A DNA stretch of 64,000 nt from Kitasatospora viridis (GCF_007829815.1 NZ_VIWT01000001.1:1387501-1451500), one strand, 5' to 3'; counted from the first letter of the stretch, positions 25,959-35,324 are shown. The notes: a model not told the origin generated them from the letters alone. A program made the numbers and translations.

Positions 25959-28466
25959 ATGGGCGAAGCGTGTGTCCGGCCGGGGTGCTCCGGCGGGGTG
26001 ATCGACCCGGACGGGTACTGCACCGAGTGCGGGCTGACGGCGGAGAACGCTGGGGCGGTGGCGGTGGCGGTGGCGGTCTCGGCGCCGGCCGGCGGGCCGG
26101 CGGCCTGCCGCCGGTCGGGCTGCACCGGCACCATCGACACCGACGGCTTCTGCGACGAGTGCGGGCTGGCCCCGGAGCAGGGCGCGGCCGCGCCGCCCGC
26201 GGTGCCGTCCGCCCGGCAGGCGCCGGACTCCCGCTCCGTGCCCTCGCACGGCTCCAGCCGCACCGGGTCCTCGCGCTCGATGTCCGGCCGCTCCCGCTCG
26301 CACCGCTCCACCCGGACCGGCACCCGCGGCTCGGTCTCGGTGCGCAGCTCCAAGGGCACCGCCACCACGACCAACCGCGGCCGGCTGGGTGCGGGCCTGG
26401 TCACCGTGCCGCCGGTGCCGAAGAGCGACCCGGCCGCGGCCGTGCTGGTCGACCCCGAGGTGCCGGAGCGCAAGCGGTTCTGCAGCAAGTGCGACGCCCC
26501 GGTGGGCCGGGAGAAGAACGGCCGGCCGGGCCGCCCGGACGGCTTCTGCACCCAGTGCGGGCAGGCCTACTCGTTCACCCCGAAGCTGCAGCGCGGCGAC
26601 CTGGTCGGCGGCCAGTACGAGGTGATGGGCTGTCTGGCGCACGGCGGCCTGGGCTGGATCTACCTGGCGGTGGACCGCCGGGTGAGCGACCGCTGGGTGG
26701 TGCTCAAGGGCCTGCTGGACACCGGTGACGAGGACGCGCTGGCGGTGGCGATCGCCGAGCGGCGGTTCCTCGCCGAGGTGGACCACCCGAACATCGTGCG
26801 GATCATCAACTTCGTCGAGCACCCGGACACCCGCACCGGTTCGATCGACGGCTACATCGTGATGGAGTACGTCGGCGGCAAGTCGCTCAAGGACATCGCC
26901 AACGAGCGCCGCACCCCGGACGGCCGGCGCGAGCCGCTGCCGGTGCCGCAGGCCATCGCCTACGCGCTGGAGGCGCTGCCGGCCATGGGCTACCTGCACA
27001 GCCGGGGCCTGGTCTACTGCGACTTCAAGATCGACAACGTGATCCAGAGCGAGGACACGCTCAAGATCATCGACATGGGCGCGGTCCGCCGGTTCGACGA
27101 CGACGGCGCGATCTACGGCACCGTCGGCTACCAGGCGCCGGAGATCGCCACCGACGGCCCCTCCCCCGCCTCCGACCTGTACACCGTGGCCCGCACCCTG
27201 GCGGTGCTCACCTTCGACTTCCAGGGCTACAGCACCACCTACCGGGACGAGCTGCCGGGGCCGGAGGAGGTGCCGGTCTTCGCCCAGTACGAGTCCTTCT
27301 ACCGGCTGCTGGTGCGGGCCACCGACCCGGACCCGTCCCGCCGGTTCTCCTCCGCCGAGGAGATGGCCGACCAACTCACCGGCGTGCTGCGGGAGATCCT
27401 CGCGCTGACCGACGGTCAGCCCCGGCCCGCGCTCTCCACCCTGTTCGGCCCCGAGCTGCGCGTGGTGGACACCGAGCTGATCACCGACGGCGAGCCCGCC
27501 GTGCCCGGCCTGCCGCCGCTGGTGCCCACCGACGCCGCCGCGGCCGCGCTGGCCCTGCCCGTCCCCCGGGTCTCCCCGGAGGACCCGAACGCCGGCTTCC
27601 TCGCCGCCCTGATGGCCACCCGGCCGGGCGACGTGCTCAGCGCGCTCGGCACCGCCACCCAGGACTCGGTCGAGCTGCGGCTGCGCCGGCTGCGGGCGCT
27701 GGCCGAACTCGGCCGGCACACCGAGGCCGAGCAGGCGCTGGCCCAACTGCGCGCCGACCACGGCGACGACTGGCGGGTCGTCTGGTACCGCGGCCTGGCC
27801 CAGCTGGCCCAGGCCGGCGCCGCCGCCACCCAGGTGCAGTCCCGGGCGCTCACCGAGGCCGCCGCCGAGGCCTTCGACGCGGTCTACGACGCCTTCCCCG
27901 GCGAGGCCGCGCCCAAGCTGGCGCTCGGCGTCTGCGCCGAACTGCTCGGCACCCGGGAGGACGCCGCCGAGTTCTACCGGCTGGTGTGGACCGCCGACCG
28001 GGGCTACGTGAGCGCCGCCTTCGGCCTGGCCCGGGTCTGCCTGGCGGTCGGCGACCGGGCCGGTGCGGTGGCCGCGCTGGAGTCCGTGCCGGAGACCTCC
28101 AGCCACTACACCGCCGCCCGGATCGCCGCCGTCCGGGCCCGGGTGCGGGCCCGCTCGCCCAAGGACCCGCTGGCCGCCGACCTGGCCGCCGGCAACACGC
28201 AGTTGGCCGCCCTCGGCCTGGACGACCGGCGCCGCGAACAGCTCTCGGTGGAGGTGCTGGAGACGGCGCTCGCCTGGGCGCTGGCCGGCACCCCCGGCCA
28301 CGCCCAGGGGGCCGCCGAGCTCGGCACGCTGCCGGTGCGGGAGCGCGAACTGCGGTTCGCGCTGGAGAAGTCCTACCGGTCGCTGGCCCGACTGGCCGAG
28401 CGGTCGCAGGAGCGGATCGAACTGGTGGACCGGGCCAACCGCTCCCGGCCGCGAACGTGGGTGTGA
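25959..28466 (+). CDS. pknG: PknG-like serine/threonine protein kinase with zinc ribbons and TPR domain
   Basis: The 835-residue soluble kinase begins with two short zinc ribbons (C5/C10 with DPDGYCTECG; C50/C55 with DTDGFCDECG). A Ser/Thr/Arg-rich linker (about 85-145) follows, then a third ribbon (CSKCD with RPDGFCTQCG, about 175-201), and a kinase domain from about 215 to 460. Active-site residues are intact: K250 in VVLKG, D355 in YCDFKIDN, D372 in the DMG triplet, and GTVGYQAPEI. The C-terminal 330 residues are Ala-rich TPR-like helices. Mycobacterial PknG has one rubredoxin domain, a kinase and a TPR domain. It should be cytoplasmic and control carbon-nitrogen metabolism through an FHA protein. 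ATG 25959 lies 17 bp after the upstream gene. Confidence 0.93.
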   Translation: MGEACVRPGCSGGVIDPDGYCTECGLTAENAGAVAVAVAVSAPAGGPAACRRSGCTGTIDTDGFCDECGLAPEQGAAAPPAVPSARQAPDSRSVPSHGSSRTGSSRSMSGRSRSHRSTRTGTRGSVSVRSSKGTATTTNRGRLGAGLVTVPPVPKSDPAAAVLVDPEVPERKRFCSKCDAPVGREKNGRPGRPDGFCTQCGQAYSFTPKLQRGDLVGGQYEVMGCLAHGGLGWIYLAVDRRVSDRWVVLKGLLDTGDEDALAVAIAERRFLAEVDHPNIVRIINFVEHPDTRTGSIDGYIVMEYVGGKSLKDIANERRTPDGRREPLPVPQAIAYALEALPAMGYLHSRGLVYCDFKIDNVIQSEDTLKIIDMGAVRRFDDDGAIYGTVGYQAPEIATDGPSPASDLYTVARTLAVLTFDFQGYSTTYRDELPGPEEVPVFAQYESFYRLLVRATDPDPSRRFSSAEEMADQLTGVLREILALTDGQPRPALSTLFGPELRVVDTELITDGEPAVPGLPPLVPTDAAAAALALPVPRVSPEDPNAGFLAALMATRPGDVLSALGTATQDSVELRLRRLRALAELGRHTEAEQALAQLRADHGDDWRVVWYRGLAQLAQAGAAATQVQSRALTEAAAEAFDAVYDAFPGEAAPKLALGVCAELLGTREDAAEFYRLVWTADRGYVSAAFGLARVCLAVGDRAGAVAALESVPETSSHYTAARIAAVRARVRARSPKDPLAADLAAGNTQLAALGLDDRRREQLSVEVLETALAWALAGTPGHAQGAAELGTLPVRERELRFALEKSYRSLARLAERSQERIELVDRANRSRPRTWV

Positions 28467-28468
28467 CG

Positions 28469-29593
28469 ATGACCAGCTGTCCCGAATGCGCCGAACCGCT
28501 CGACTCCGCGGACGTGTTCTGCGAGAACTGCGGCCACAGCCTGACCGCCCCGCCGCCGACCGCCAACGACCCGCGCGCGGCGGCGGCCGAGCCGGCCTGC
28601 ACGCACTGCGCGGCCGGCCGGATCGGCGCCGACGGCTTCTGCGGGTCCTGCGGGATGGCCGGGCCGAACCCGCGCGACCACGTCGAGCTCTCGCTGGCCG
28701 GCGCGGCCGGGGTGAGCGACCGGGGCCTGCGGCACCACCGCAACGAGGACTCCTTCGCGCTCGCCGCCACCACGCTGCCGGACGGCAAGCCGGCCGTGGT
28801 CGCGGTGGTCTGCGACGGCGTCTCCTCCTCCGACCGGCCCGACGAGGCGTCACAGACCGCCGCCGACAACGCCGGTGAGGCGCTGCTCGGCGCGCTGGAG
28901 CACGGCGAGGCGCCGGAGTCGGCGATGCGCACGGCGATCGCCACCGCCGCCGCGGCGGTGGCGGCACTGGCCGCCGACGGCCCGGTCCCGGCGCCCGGGC
29001 ACAACGCCCCGGCCTGCACCCTGGTCAGCGCGGTGGCCGCGGCCGGCGTGGTCACCGTCGGCTGGGTCGGCGACAGCCGGGCCTACTGGATCCCGGACGA
29101 CCGCGGCGACGCCGAGCCCTACCGGCTGACCGAGGACGACTCCTGGGCGGCCGGCATGGTCGCGGCCGGCCTGATGGCCGAGGCCGAGGCCTACGCCGAC
29201 GCCCGGGCGCACGCGATCACCGGCTGGCTGGGCGCGGACGCCGAGGAGGTCGTCCCGCACACCGTCGCCTTCACCCCGCACGTGCCCGGGGTGCTGGTGA
29301 TCTGCACCGACGGCCTGTGGAACTACGCCGAGGCCGCCACCTCGCTGGCCGACCTGATCGGCATCGACGCCCGCGCCCAACCGCTGGACGCCGCCCGCGC
29401 GCTGGTCTCCTTCGCGGTGGCCTCCGGCGGGCACGACAACATCACGGTCGCCGTGCTGCCGGTCGAACCCGACCCGGCGGCCGGCTGGTCCGAGACGGTG
29501 CTGGACCTCCCGGTGATCAAGGCGTCCCGCCCCAAGCCGACCGTCCCGCCGATGCCCAGCTTCCCCCCGGCCGTCCGCAGCGAGCAGAGCTGA
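28469..29593 (+). CDS. PP2C-family Ser/Thr phosphatase with zinc ribbons
   Basis: The 374-residue protein opens with two zinc ribbons (CPECA with DVFCENCG, residues 4-22; CTHCA with GADGFCGSCG, residues 44-62). A PP2C catalytic domain follows: GLRHHRNEDSF, VAVVCDGVSS with the metal Asp, VGWVGDSRAYWI, ITGWLGAD, CTDGLWNY and GGHDNITVAVLP. All metal-coordinating Asp positions look intact. It has no membrane segment. It is the natural antagonist of the kinase, whose stop it almost touches; a GTG at 28463 would overlap that stop by GTGA and is an alternative start. The last 40 residues are Pro-rich. Confidence 0.93.
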   Translation: MTSCPECAEPLDSADVFCENCGHSLTAPPPTANDPRAAAAEPACTHCAAGRIGADGFCGSCGMAGPNPRDHVELSLAGAAGVSDRGLRHHRNEDSFALAATTLPDGKPAVVAVVCDGVSSSDRPDEASQTAADNAGEALLGALEHGEAPESAMRTAIATAAAAVAALAADGPVPAPGHNAPACTLVSAVAAAGVVTVGWVGDSRAYWIPDDRGDAEPYRLTEDDSWAAGMVAAGLMAEAEAYADARAHAITGWLGADAEEVVPHTVAFTPHVPGVLVICTDGLWNYAEAATSLADLIGIDARAQPLDAARALVSFAVASGGHDNITVAVLPVEPDPAAGWSETVLDLPVIKASRPKPTVPPMPSFPPAVRSEQS

Positions 29594-29627
29594 CGCCCTC
29601 TCACCCTCTTTTCCAGGAGTCACGGCC

Positions 29628-30992
29628 ATGGCCAGTCTGACCAAGTCGAACCTGCCCAGGTTCACCACCGAGATCTTCCAGAACGAGTACCTCGCGGAAG
29701 GCTCCCGCGAGGTCAACGCGATCGTCACCGTCACCGCCACCGGCGGCGGCACCACCGGCGGGCGCCCGCTGGGCTTGGCGGCCGACGCCGGCCCGGGCGC
29801 CGGCCAGGAGGCCGCGGTGGTGCTGATGGTGGACTGCTCGGGGTCGATGGACTACCCGCCGACCAAGATGCGCAACGCCCGCGACGCGACGGCGGTGGCG
29901 ATCGACACGATCCGCGACGGGGTCGCCTTCGCGGTCGTCGCGGGCACCCACGAGGCCAAGGAGATCTACCCGGCCACCGGCTCGCTGGCGATCGCCTCGG
30001 CCGCCACCCGGGAGGCCGCCAAGCAGTCGCTGCGCCGGCTCACCGCCGGCGGCGGCACCGCGATCGGCACCTGGCTGGCGCTCGCCGACAAGCTCTTCCT
30101 GACCCGCACCGACATCGCGATCCGGCACGGCATCCTGCTCACCGACGGGCGCAACGAGCACGAGAAGCCCGAGGACCTGCAGCGCTCCCTGGACCGGGTG
30201 AGCGGCCACTTCACCGCGGACTGCCGCGGCGTCGGGACGGACTGGGAGGTGGCCGAGCTGCGCAAGATCGCCTCGGCGCTGCTCGGCACCGCCGACATCG
30301 TCGCCGAACCGGCCGACCTGGCCGAGGACTTCCGCTCGATGATGACCGCCGCCATGGGCAAGCAGGTGGCCGACGTGGCGCTGCGGGTCTGGACCCCGGC
30401 CAACGCCCAGGTCAAGTTCGTCAAGCAGGTCGCGCCGGACCTGGAGGACCTGACCGAGCGGCGGGCCGAGGCCGGGCCGCGGGCCGGCGACTACCCGACC
30501 GGCTCCTGGGGCGACGAGAGCCGCGACTACCACGTCTGCGTCGAGGTGCCGACCGCCGCAGTGGGCAACGAGATGCTGGCCGCCCGGATCAGCCTGGTGC
30601 TGCCCGGCGCCGACGGCACCGCGGAGGTGCTGGCCCAGGGCCTGGTCCGCGCGGTGTGGACCGACGACCTGGCCTCCTCCACCCGGATCAGCCCGCAGGT
30701 GGCGCACTACACCGGGCAGGCCGAGCTGGCCGGCGCGATCCAGGAGGGCCTGGAGGCCAAGCGGGCCGGCGACCTGGACACCGCCACCGCCAAGCTCGGC
30801 GCGGCCGTCCGGCTGGCCCACCAGACCGGCAACGAGGGCACCTTCAAGCTGCTGCAGAAGGTCGTCGACGTGGTGGACCCGAAGGAGGGCACGGTCCGGT
30901 TCCGCAAGGACGTCAGCGAGGCGGACTCGATGACCCTGGAGACCCGCTCCACCAAGACCGTCCGGGTGGCGGCCCGCAAGAAGGCCGAGTAG
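29628..30992 (+). CDS. VWA domain protein
   Basis: The 454-residue protein has a von Willebrand factor A domain from about residue 60 to 240. The MIDAS is complete: DCSGSMD near residue 69, a Thr in the GGGTAIG region, and the Asp in LLTDGRNEHE. The second half is beta-rich (RVWTPANAQVKFVKQVAPDL) and then helical, ending in a basic tail. It has no signal peptide. VWA domains bind partner proteins through a metal ion. ATG 29628 follows CAGGAG, 34 bp after the phosphatase stop. It probably belongs to the same operon and to the same signalling assembly. Confidence 0.9.
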   Translation: MASLTKSNLPRFTTEIFQNEYLAEGSREVNAIVTVTATGGGTTGGRPLGLAADAGPGAGQEAAVVLMVDCSGSMDYPPTKMRNARDATAVAIDTIRDGVAFAVVAGTHEAKEIYPATGSLAIASAATREAAKQSLRRLTAGGGTAIGTWLALADKLFLTRTDIAIRHGILLTDGRNEHEKPEDLQRSLDRVSGHFTADCRGVGTDWEVAELRKIASALLGTADIVAEPADLAEDFRSMMTAAMGKQVADVALRVWTPANAQVKFVKQVAPDLEDLTERRAEAGPRAGDYPTGSWGDESRDYHVCVEVPTAAVGNEMLAARISLVLPGADGTAEVLAQGLVRAVWTDDLASSTRISPQVAHYTGQAELAGAIQEGLEAKRAGDLDTATAKLGAAVRLAHQTGNEGTFKLLQKVVDVVDPKEGTVRFRKDVSEADSMTLETRSTKTVRVAARKKAE

Positions 30993-31015
30993 CCGCGCGG
31001 CGACCGACGCGAAAC

Positions 31016-31051
31016 GGGCCGGGCGCACCCCCCTCGCAGTGCGCCCGGCCC
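31016..31051. terminator. 13-bp hairpin between convergent genes
   Basis: GGGCCGGGCGCAC at 31016-31028 pairs perfectly with 31039-31051. It lies between the VWA stop and the convergent lipoprotein stop and can serve both strands. Confidence 0.7.
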
Positions 31052-31111
31052 CGGCCGGATGGTCCGTTGTGCGACGGTGCGTCAGCTGACTGACCGTCAC
31101 TCGCCGTTCTG

Positions 31112-31894
31112 CTACTGGATGTTCTTCACCAGCGACTGCGCCAGCGAGGTCAGGTCCGGCAGCTGCCCGGCGGCGGCGTCGCTGCCGTCCAGCAGCAGCA
31201 CCTTGTCGCCCAGGCGCACCACCAGGTTCTCCTGGCTGACGAACTGGCCCTGCGGCACGTTCTTCAGGAAGGCGTTCTCGTCGCCCAGCCCGGCGACCGT
31301 GGTGTCGGTCAGCGTCATCTGGGTCTGACCTCCGCTCAGGGTGTCGGACTGGTAGCTCTTGCAGCCGTCCGCGGAGGTGCGGATCTCGGCGAGCAACTTG
31401 GCGGCGTCGCCCGGGTGGTAGGCGGCGATCACCACGTCGACGTTGCCCTTGTTGGGGTCGTTCAGGTTGAGCGAGGCGTAGGCGCCCCGATAGTCGATGG
31501 ACAGCCCGTTGGCGTTCTGGTTGGTCCACCCCTTGCAGCCGTTCTGCGGCAGCTGCGGAGTGCCGGGGTCCATGATGTTGGCGCCGGTGTCGAACTCGCC
31601 GCCGTCGCCCGCCAGGGTCCAGCCCGAGGGCAGGGTGGCGGCCGTCGGCAGCATCGCCTTCAGCGCGGTGCCGTTGGTCACCGCGCCGGAGCCGCCCGCG
31701 GCCGAGGAGCCGGTCGCGGACGCCGAGGCGGAGTCGGACGGGTCCGCGGAGCTGGACGCGGCACTGGTCGGTGCGGTGCTCTGGGTCGGCGCGGCGACCG
31801 GGGGCGTGGGCTTCCCCGAGGACGAGCACCCCGACAGCAGGACGACGGTCGCCAACACAGCCCCCGTGGCGGCCGGAATTCTGAGCTTGGACAT
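31112..31894 (-). CDS. Lipoprotein, possible PknH-like sensor domain
   Basis: The 260-residue protein has a type II signal with lipobox LLSGC (Cys near residue 23), then a Ser/Ala/Pro-rich linker to about residue 75. A compact domain follows with Trp, Tyr and a Cys pair (NGCKGW and DGCKSYQ), ending in SLAQSLVKNIQ. The spacing of Cys and aromatic residues recalls the extracellular PknH C-terminal sensor family, but I am not certain. It is anchored on the outer face of the membrane. It faces opposite to the kinase operon and splits it from the FHA gene. Confidence 0.82.
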   Translation of the reverse strand: MSKLRIPAATGAVLATVVLLSGCSSSGKPTPPVAAPTQSTAPTSAASSSADPSDSASASATGSSAAGGSGAVTNGTALKAMLPTAATLPSGWTLAGDGGEFDTGANIMDPGTPQLPQNGCKGWTNQNANGLSIDYRGAYASLNLNDPNKGNVDVVIAAYHPGDAAKLLAEIRTSADGCKSYQSDTLSGGQTQMTLTDTTVAGLGDENAFLKNVPQGQFVSQENLVVRLGDKVLLLDGSDAAAGQLPDLTSLAQSLVKNIQ

Positions 31895-32104
31895 ACCGAG
31901 CAGCGTGCCCGGAACCGCTCACGGCGCAGTAACGTCCGGATCACATGAGGTGGTGAGCGGCCTGCGGCCGGCAGCGCCGGACCCCGCCGCAGTGCCCCGG
32001 GCGGGCGCTGCCGTTCTCCGCGCCACCGCTCATCGGTATCGTGAGAGGCTGTCGTGAAACTGGTTCCGTCGGGGGCCGGGACCTGCCGAGATGTGGGGGA
32101 TTTG

Positions 32105-33199
32105 ATGCCGATCTGCCCTAGTGGCCACGAGTCGCAGTCGGAGGACTACTGCGACTACTGCGGCCTGGCCATGCGCCCGGCCGCCGCCGTGGGGGCTCCT
32201 GGGCCGTTCGGCGCTCCGGTGCCCCCGCCGCCCGCCGGCCCGCCGGCGCAGGGCGGCTACCCCGGGGCCGCCGGCGCCCTGCCCGGCTGCCCGATCTGCC
32301 GCACCCCCAAGACCGGGCGGTACTGCGAGGAGTGCGGGTACGACTTCGAACTCTCCACCTCGCACGGCATGCAGGTGCTCGGCGCCAACCAGTACCAGCA
32401 GCAGCAACCCCAGCAGCACCAGCCGCAGCCCGGCTACGGCTACCCGCCGGCCCCGCCGCAGCAGCCGGCCCACCCGCCGGTGCAGCAGCAGCCGGGCTAC
32501 GGCTACCCGCCGCCCGGCCCGGCCTACCCGGGCCAGCCCGACCCCAACTACCCCGGACAGCCGGAGCCGTCGTACCCGGGCCAGCCCGAGCCGTCCTACC
32601 TGGGACAGCCGGACCCCGGCTACCCGCAGGCCGACCCGTACGGCACCGCCCCCGGCTACCCGCCGCCGGTCGAGCCCGCCGCGCCGCCGGTCGCCCCGCA
32701 GCAGCCGCCCGCGCCGAGCATCGAGCAGTTCGGCACCTCGTTCCACCTCGCCCCGCCGTCCCAGCAGATGCCGCAGGCCGAACCGGTGCGCTCCACCTGG
32801 ATGGCCGTGATCAGCGCGGACCGGGACTACTTCACCGACATGATGGCGCGCAGCGGCCCGGAGGCCTCCGGGCTGTTCTTCCCGCCGTACTGCCCGGAGC
32901 GCCGGATCCCGATCACCGGGCGCGGCCAGCTGCGGATCGGCCGGCGCAGCCAGCACCGCGGCACCGTGCCGGAGATCGACCTCTCGGTGCCGCCGGAGGA
33001 CCCGGGTGCCTCGCACCAGCACGCGCTGCTGGCCGAGCAGCCGGACGGCAGCTGGGTGCTGGTGGACCAGGACTCCACCAACGGCACCACGATGAACGGC
33101 GGTTCGGAGCCGATCGCCCCGCACACCGCGATCGCGCTGAACGACGGCGACCGGATCCACATCGGCGCCTGGACCACCATCACGCTGCACCGCGCCTGA
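32105..33199 (+). CDS. FHA domain protein with zinc ribbons and Pro/Gln/Tyr-rich linker
   Basis: The 364-residue protein has two N-terminal zinc ribbons (C4 with YCDYCG at 15-20; CPICR with GRYCEECGYDF at 62-81). A long low-complexity linker (about 95-240) contains GYGYPP and YPGQPEPS units. A forkhead-associated domain occupies about 280-362: LRIGRRSQHRG, GASHQHALL and STNGTTMNGG carry the Arg, Ser-His and Asn residues that read phosphothreonine. It should bind a phosphorylated partner in the cytoplasm. ATG 32105 lies behind TGGGGGA; a GTG at 32054 would add 17 residues. It is probably the reader of the kinase locus upstream, across a divergent lipoprotein gene. Confidence 0.9.
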   Translation: MPICPSGHESQSEDYCDYCGLAMRPAAAVGAPGPFGAPVPPPPAGPPAQGGYPGAAGALPGCPICRTPKTGRYCEECGYDFELSTSHGMQVLGANQYQQQQPQQHQPQPGYGYPPAPPQQPAHPPVQQQPGYGYPPPGPAYPGQPDPNYPGQPEPSYPGQPEPSYLGQPDPGYPQADPYGTAPGYPPPVEPAAPPVAPQQPPAPSIEQFGTSFHLAPPSQQMPQAEPVRSTWMAVISADRDYFTDMMARSGPEASGLFFPPYCPERRIPITGRGQLRIGRRSQHRGTVPEIDLSVPPEDPGASHQHALLAEQPDGSWVLVDQDSTNGTTMNGGSEPIAPHTAIALNDGDRIHIGAWTTITLHRA

Positions 33200-33213
33200 C
33201 GACCCGTCAGAAA

Positions 33214-33251
33214 CGCCCCGGTCCCGCTGATGGTCCGGCGGGGCCGGGGCG
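33214..33251 (+). terminator. 14-bp hairpin after the FHA gene
   Basis: CGCCCCGGTCCCGC at 33214-33227 pairs with 33238-33251 with one G-T wobble. Only 15 bp separate it from the next start, so the exporter gene may be read from a very short or leaderless transcript. Confidence 0.6.
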
Positions 33252-33266
33252 CCCTATCGTCGGATC

Positions 33267-34184
33267 ATGACGACAGCGATAGCCGCGGACGGGATCCGGA
33301 AGCGGTACGGCGACGTCCAGGCCGTCGACGGGGTCTCACTGACCGTCGAGGCCGGGGAGTTCTTCGGCCTGCTCGGCCCGAACGGGGCGGGCAAGACCAC
33401 CACCCTGGAGATCCTGGAGGGCATCCGGGAGGCCGACGCCGGACGGGTCGAGCTGCTCGGGCTGCCGCCCTGGCCGCGCAACCCCGCGCTGCTGCCCCGG
33501 ATCGGCGTGCAGTTCCAGGCCTCCGCCTTCTTCGACCGGCTGACCGCCCGGGAGACCATCCGCACCTTCGCCTCGTTCTACGGCACCGCCGCCCGGCGGG
33601 CCGACGACTGGCTGGAGCGGGTCGGCCTGACCGGGTCGGCCGACGTGCGCACCGACCGGATGTCCGGCGGCCAGGCGCAGCGGCTCTCGATCGCCTGCGC
33701 CCTGGTGCACGAACCCGAGCTGGTCTTCCTGGACGAGCCCACCACCGGCCTGGACCCGCAGGCCCGGCGCAACCTGTGGGACCTGCTGCGCGACATCAAC
33801 GCCGAGGGCCGCACCGTGCTGCTGACCACGCACTACCTGGACGAGGCCGAGGTGCTCTGCGACCGGGTCGCGGTGATGGACCACGGCCGGGTGCTGCGCG
33901 CCGGACCGCCGGCCGCGCTGGTGCGCGAGCTGGACGACACGGTGCGGGTGAGCGTCGACTCCGGCCTGCTCGACCCCGAGTCCGCGCGCGAGCTGTTCGC
34001 GGCGGCCGGCGCCGAGGTCGCCGCGGTGCAGGACGACGGGGTGCTGCTCAGCGTGGCCACCCGCGATCCCGCCCCGGTGCTGGCGGTGCTCGCCGAACGG
34101 CAGGCGCTGCGCGGCCTGGAGGTGCGCGGGCCGACCCTGGAGGACGTCTTCCTGCACCTGACCGGACGGGAGTACCGGGCATGA
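33267..34184 (+). CDS. ABC exporter ATP-binding protein, DrrA type
   Basis: The 305-residue protein has all ABC ATPase motifs: Walker A LGPNGAGKTTT near residue 39, Q-loop FQASAFFDRL, signature MSGGQAQRL, Walker B LVFLDEPTTGLDP, and H-loop LLTTHYLDEAE. The C-terminal 90 residues form the domain common in DrrA-like drug or lipid exporters. It powers the membrane protein encoded immediately downstream (4-bp ATGA overlap). The substrate is unknown. Confidence 0.93.
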   Translation: MTTAIAADGIRKRYGDVQAVDGVSLTVEAGEFFGLLGPNGAGKTTTLEILEGIREADAGRVELLGLPPWPRNPALLPRIGVQFQASAFFDRLTARETIRTFASFYGTAARRADDWLERVGLTGSADVRTDRMSGGQAQRLSIACALVHEPELVFLDEPTTGLDPQARRNLWDLLRDINAEGRTVLLTTHYLDEAEVLCDRVAVMDHGRVLRAGPPAALVRELDDTVRVSVDSGLLDPESARELFAAAGAEVAAVQDDGVLLSVATRDPAPVLAVLAERQALRGLEVRGPTLEDVFLHLTGREYRA

Positions 34185-35275
34185 ACCGGAACCGGTTCGG
34201 GGCCTTCGCCGCCCTCTCGCGGGTGATGCTGGTGGCCTTCCTGCGCGACCGCGCGGCGGTCTTCTTCGTGCTGCTGATGCCGCTGATGTTCCTGGTGCTG
34301 TTCGGCTTCCTGTTCAAGGGGGCCACCTCGGCGCACGTCAAGGTGGCCCAGGTCGGGCCGGTGGCGGTGCTGGACTCGGTGCCGCCGGACGCCCGGGCCC
34401 AGCTGGACCGGGTGCTGACGGTGCACCAGGAGCCGGACGAGGCGACCGCGCTGGCCAAGGTCCGCAAGGGCGACTACGACGCGCTGGTCGAGCAGGGGCC
34501 GGGCGGGCAGGTGGTGGTCCGGTACAGCGTGGCCGACCTGGTCACCGCGGGCACCGTGCAGGCCGTGGTGCAGTCCCTGGTGCAGCAGGCCGACCAGCAG
34601 GTCTACCAGCAGGAGACCGGCCGCGGCCCGGCCTACACGCTGACCACCGGTCAGGTGGAGGACCGGTCGCTCAAGCCGATCCAGTACCTGACGCCGGGTC
34701 TGCTGGGCTGGGCCGTCGCCACCGGGGCGATCTTCGGCGCCTCGCTCAGCCTGGTCTCCTGGCGCAAGAAGCGGCTGCTGCGGCGGCTGCGGCTGGCCCC
34801 GGTGAGCATCGGGGCGATCGTCGGCTCCCGGGTGCTGGTCACCACGGTGGTGGCGCTGGCCCAGACGGCGATCTTCCTGGCGGTGGCGACCACGCCGGTG
34901 TTCGGGCTGCGGCTGACCGGGCACTGGTGGCTGGTGCTGCCGCTGGTGGTCTGCGCGACCTGGGCGTTCATGTCGATCGGGCTGGTCACCGGCGCGGTCT
35001 CGAAGACCGAGGAGGCGGCCAACGGGATCAACCAGCTGATCATCCTGCCGATGTCCTTCCTCTCCGGGGCGTTCGTGCCGCTGGACAACACCCCGCACTG
35101 GATCCAGCAGCTCTCGCACGTCTTCCCGCTGCACTACCTGGTCACCTCGGCCCAGCAGGTGCTCAGCCGGGGCGGCGGGTTGGGCGCGGTGCTGCCGACC
35201 ATGGCCGGGCTGCTGGCCTTCACCGCGGTGATGTCGGCGCTGGCCTGGCGGCTCTTCGACTGGAACGAGGCGTAG
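34181..35275 (+). CDS. ABC-2 type transporter permease
   Basis: The 364-residue protein has one N-terminal membrane helix ([18 protein letters not shown], about 28-46), an extracytoplasmic domain of about 150 residues, and five C-terminal helices ending in [13 protein letters not shown]. This is the ABC2_membrane_3 pattern. The segment [20 protein letters not shown] is typical of drug and lipid exporters. Its start overlaps the ATPase stop by four bases, so the two are translationally coupled. Confidence 0.9.
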   Translation: MNRNRFGAFAALSRVMLVAFLRDRAAVFFVLLMPLMFLVLFGFLFKGATSAHVKVAQVGPVAVLDSVPPDARAQLDRVLTVHQEPDEATALAKVRKGDYDALVEQGPGGQVVVRYSVADLVTAGTVQAVVQSLVQQADQQVYQQETGRGPAYTLTTGQVEDRSLKPIQYLTPGLLGWAVATGAIFGASLSLVSWRKKRLLRRLRLAPVSIGAIVGSRVLVTTVVALAQTAIFLAVATTPVFGLRLTGHWWLVLPLVVCATWAFMSIGLVTGAVSKTEEAANGINQLIILPMSFLSGAFVPLDNTPHWIQQLSHVFPLHYLVTSAQQVLSRGGGLGAVLPTMAGLLAFTAVMSALAWRLFDWNEA

Positions 35276-35324
35276 GACCGAAGTCCCGGTTCCGGCTCCG
35301 TTCGGGGTCTGCGACCATGGTCGG

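Noticed and set aside
25959..28466. Kinase as a pseudokinase
   Set aside because: The catalytic Lys, the Asp in YCDFKIDN and the Asp in DMG are all present.
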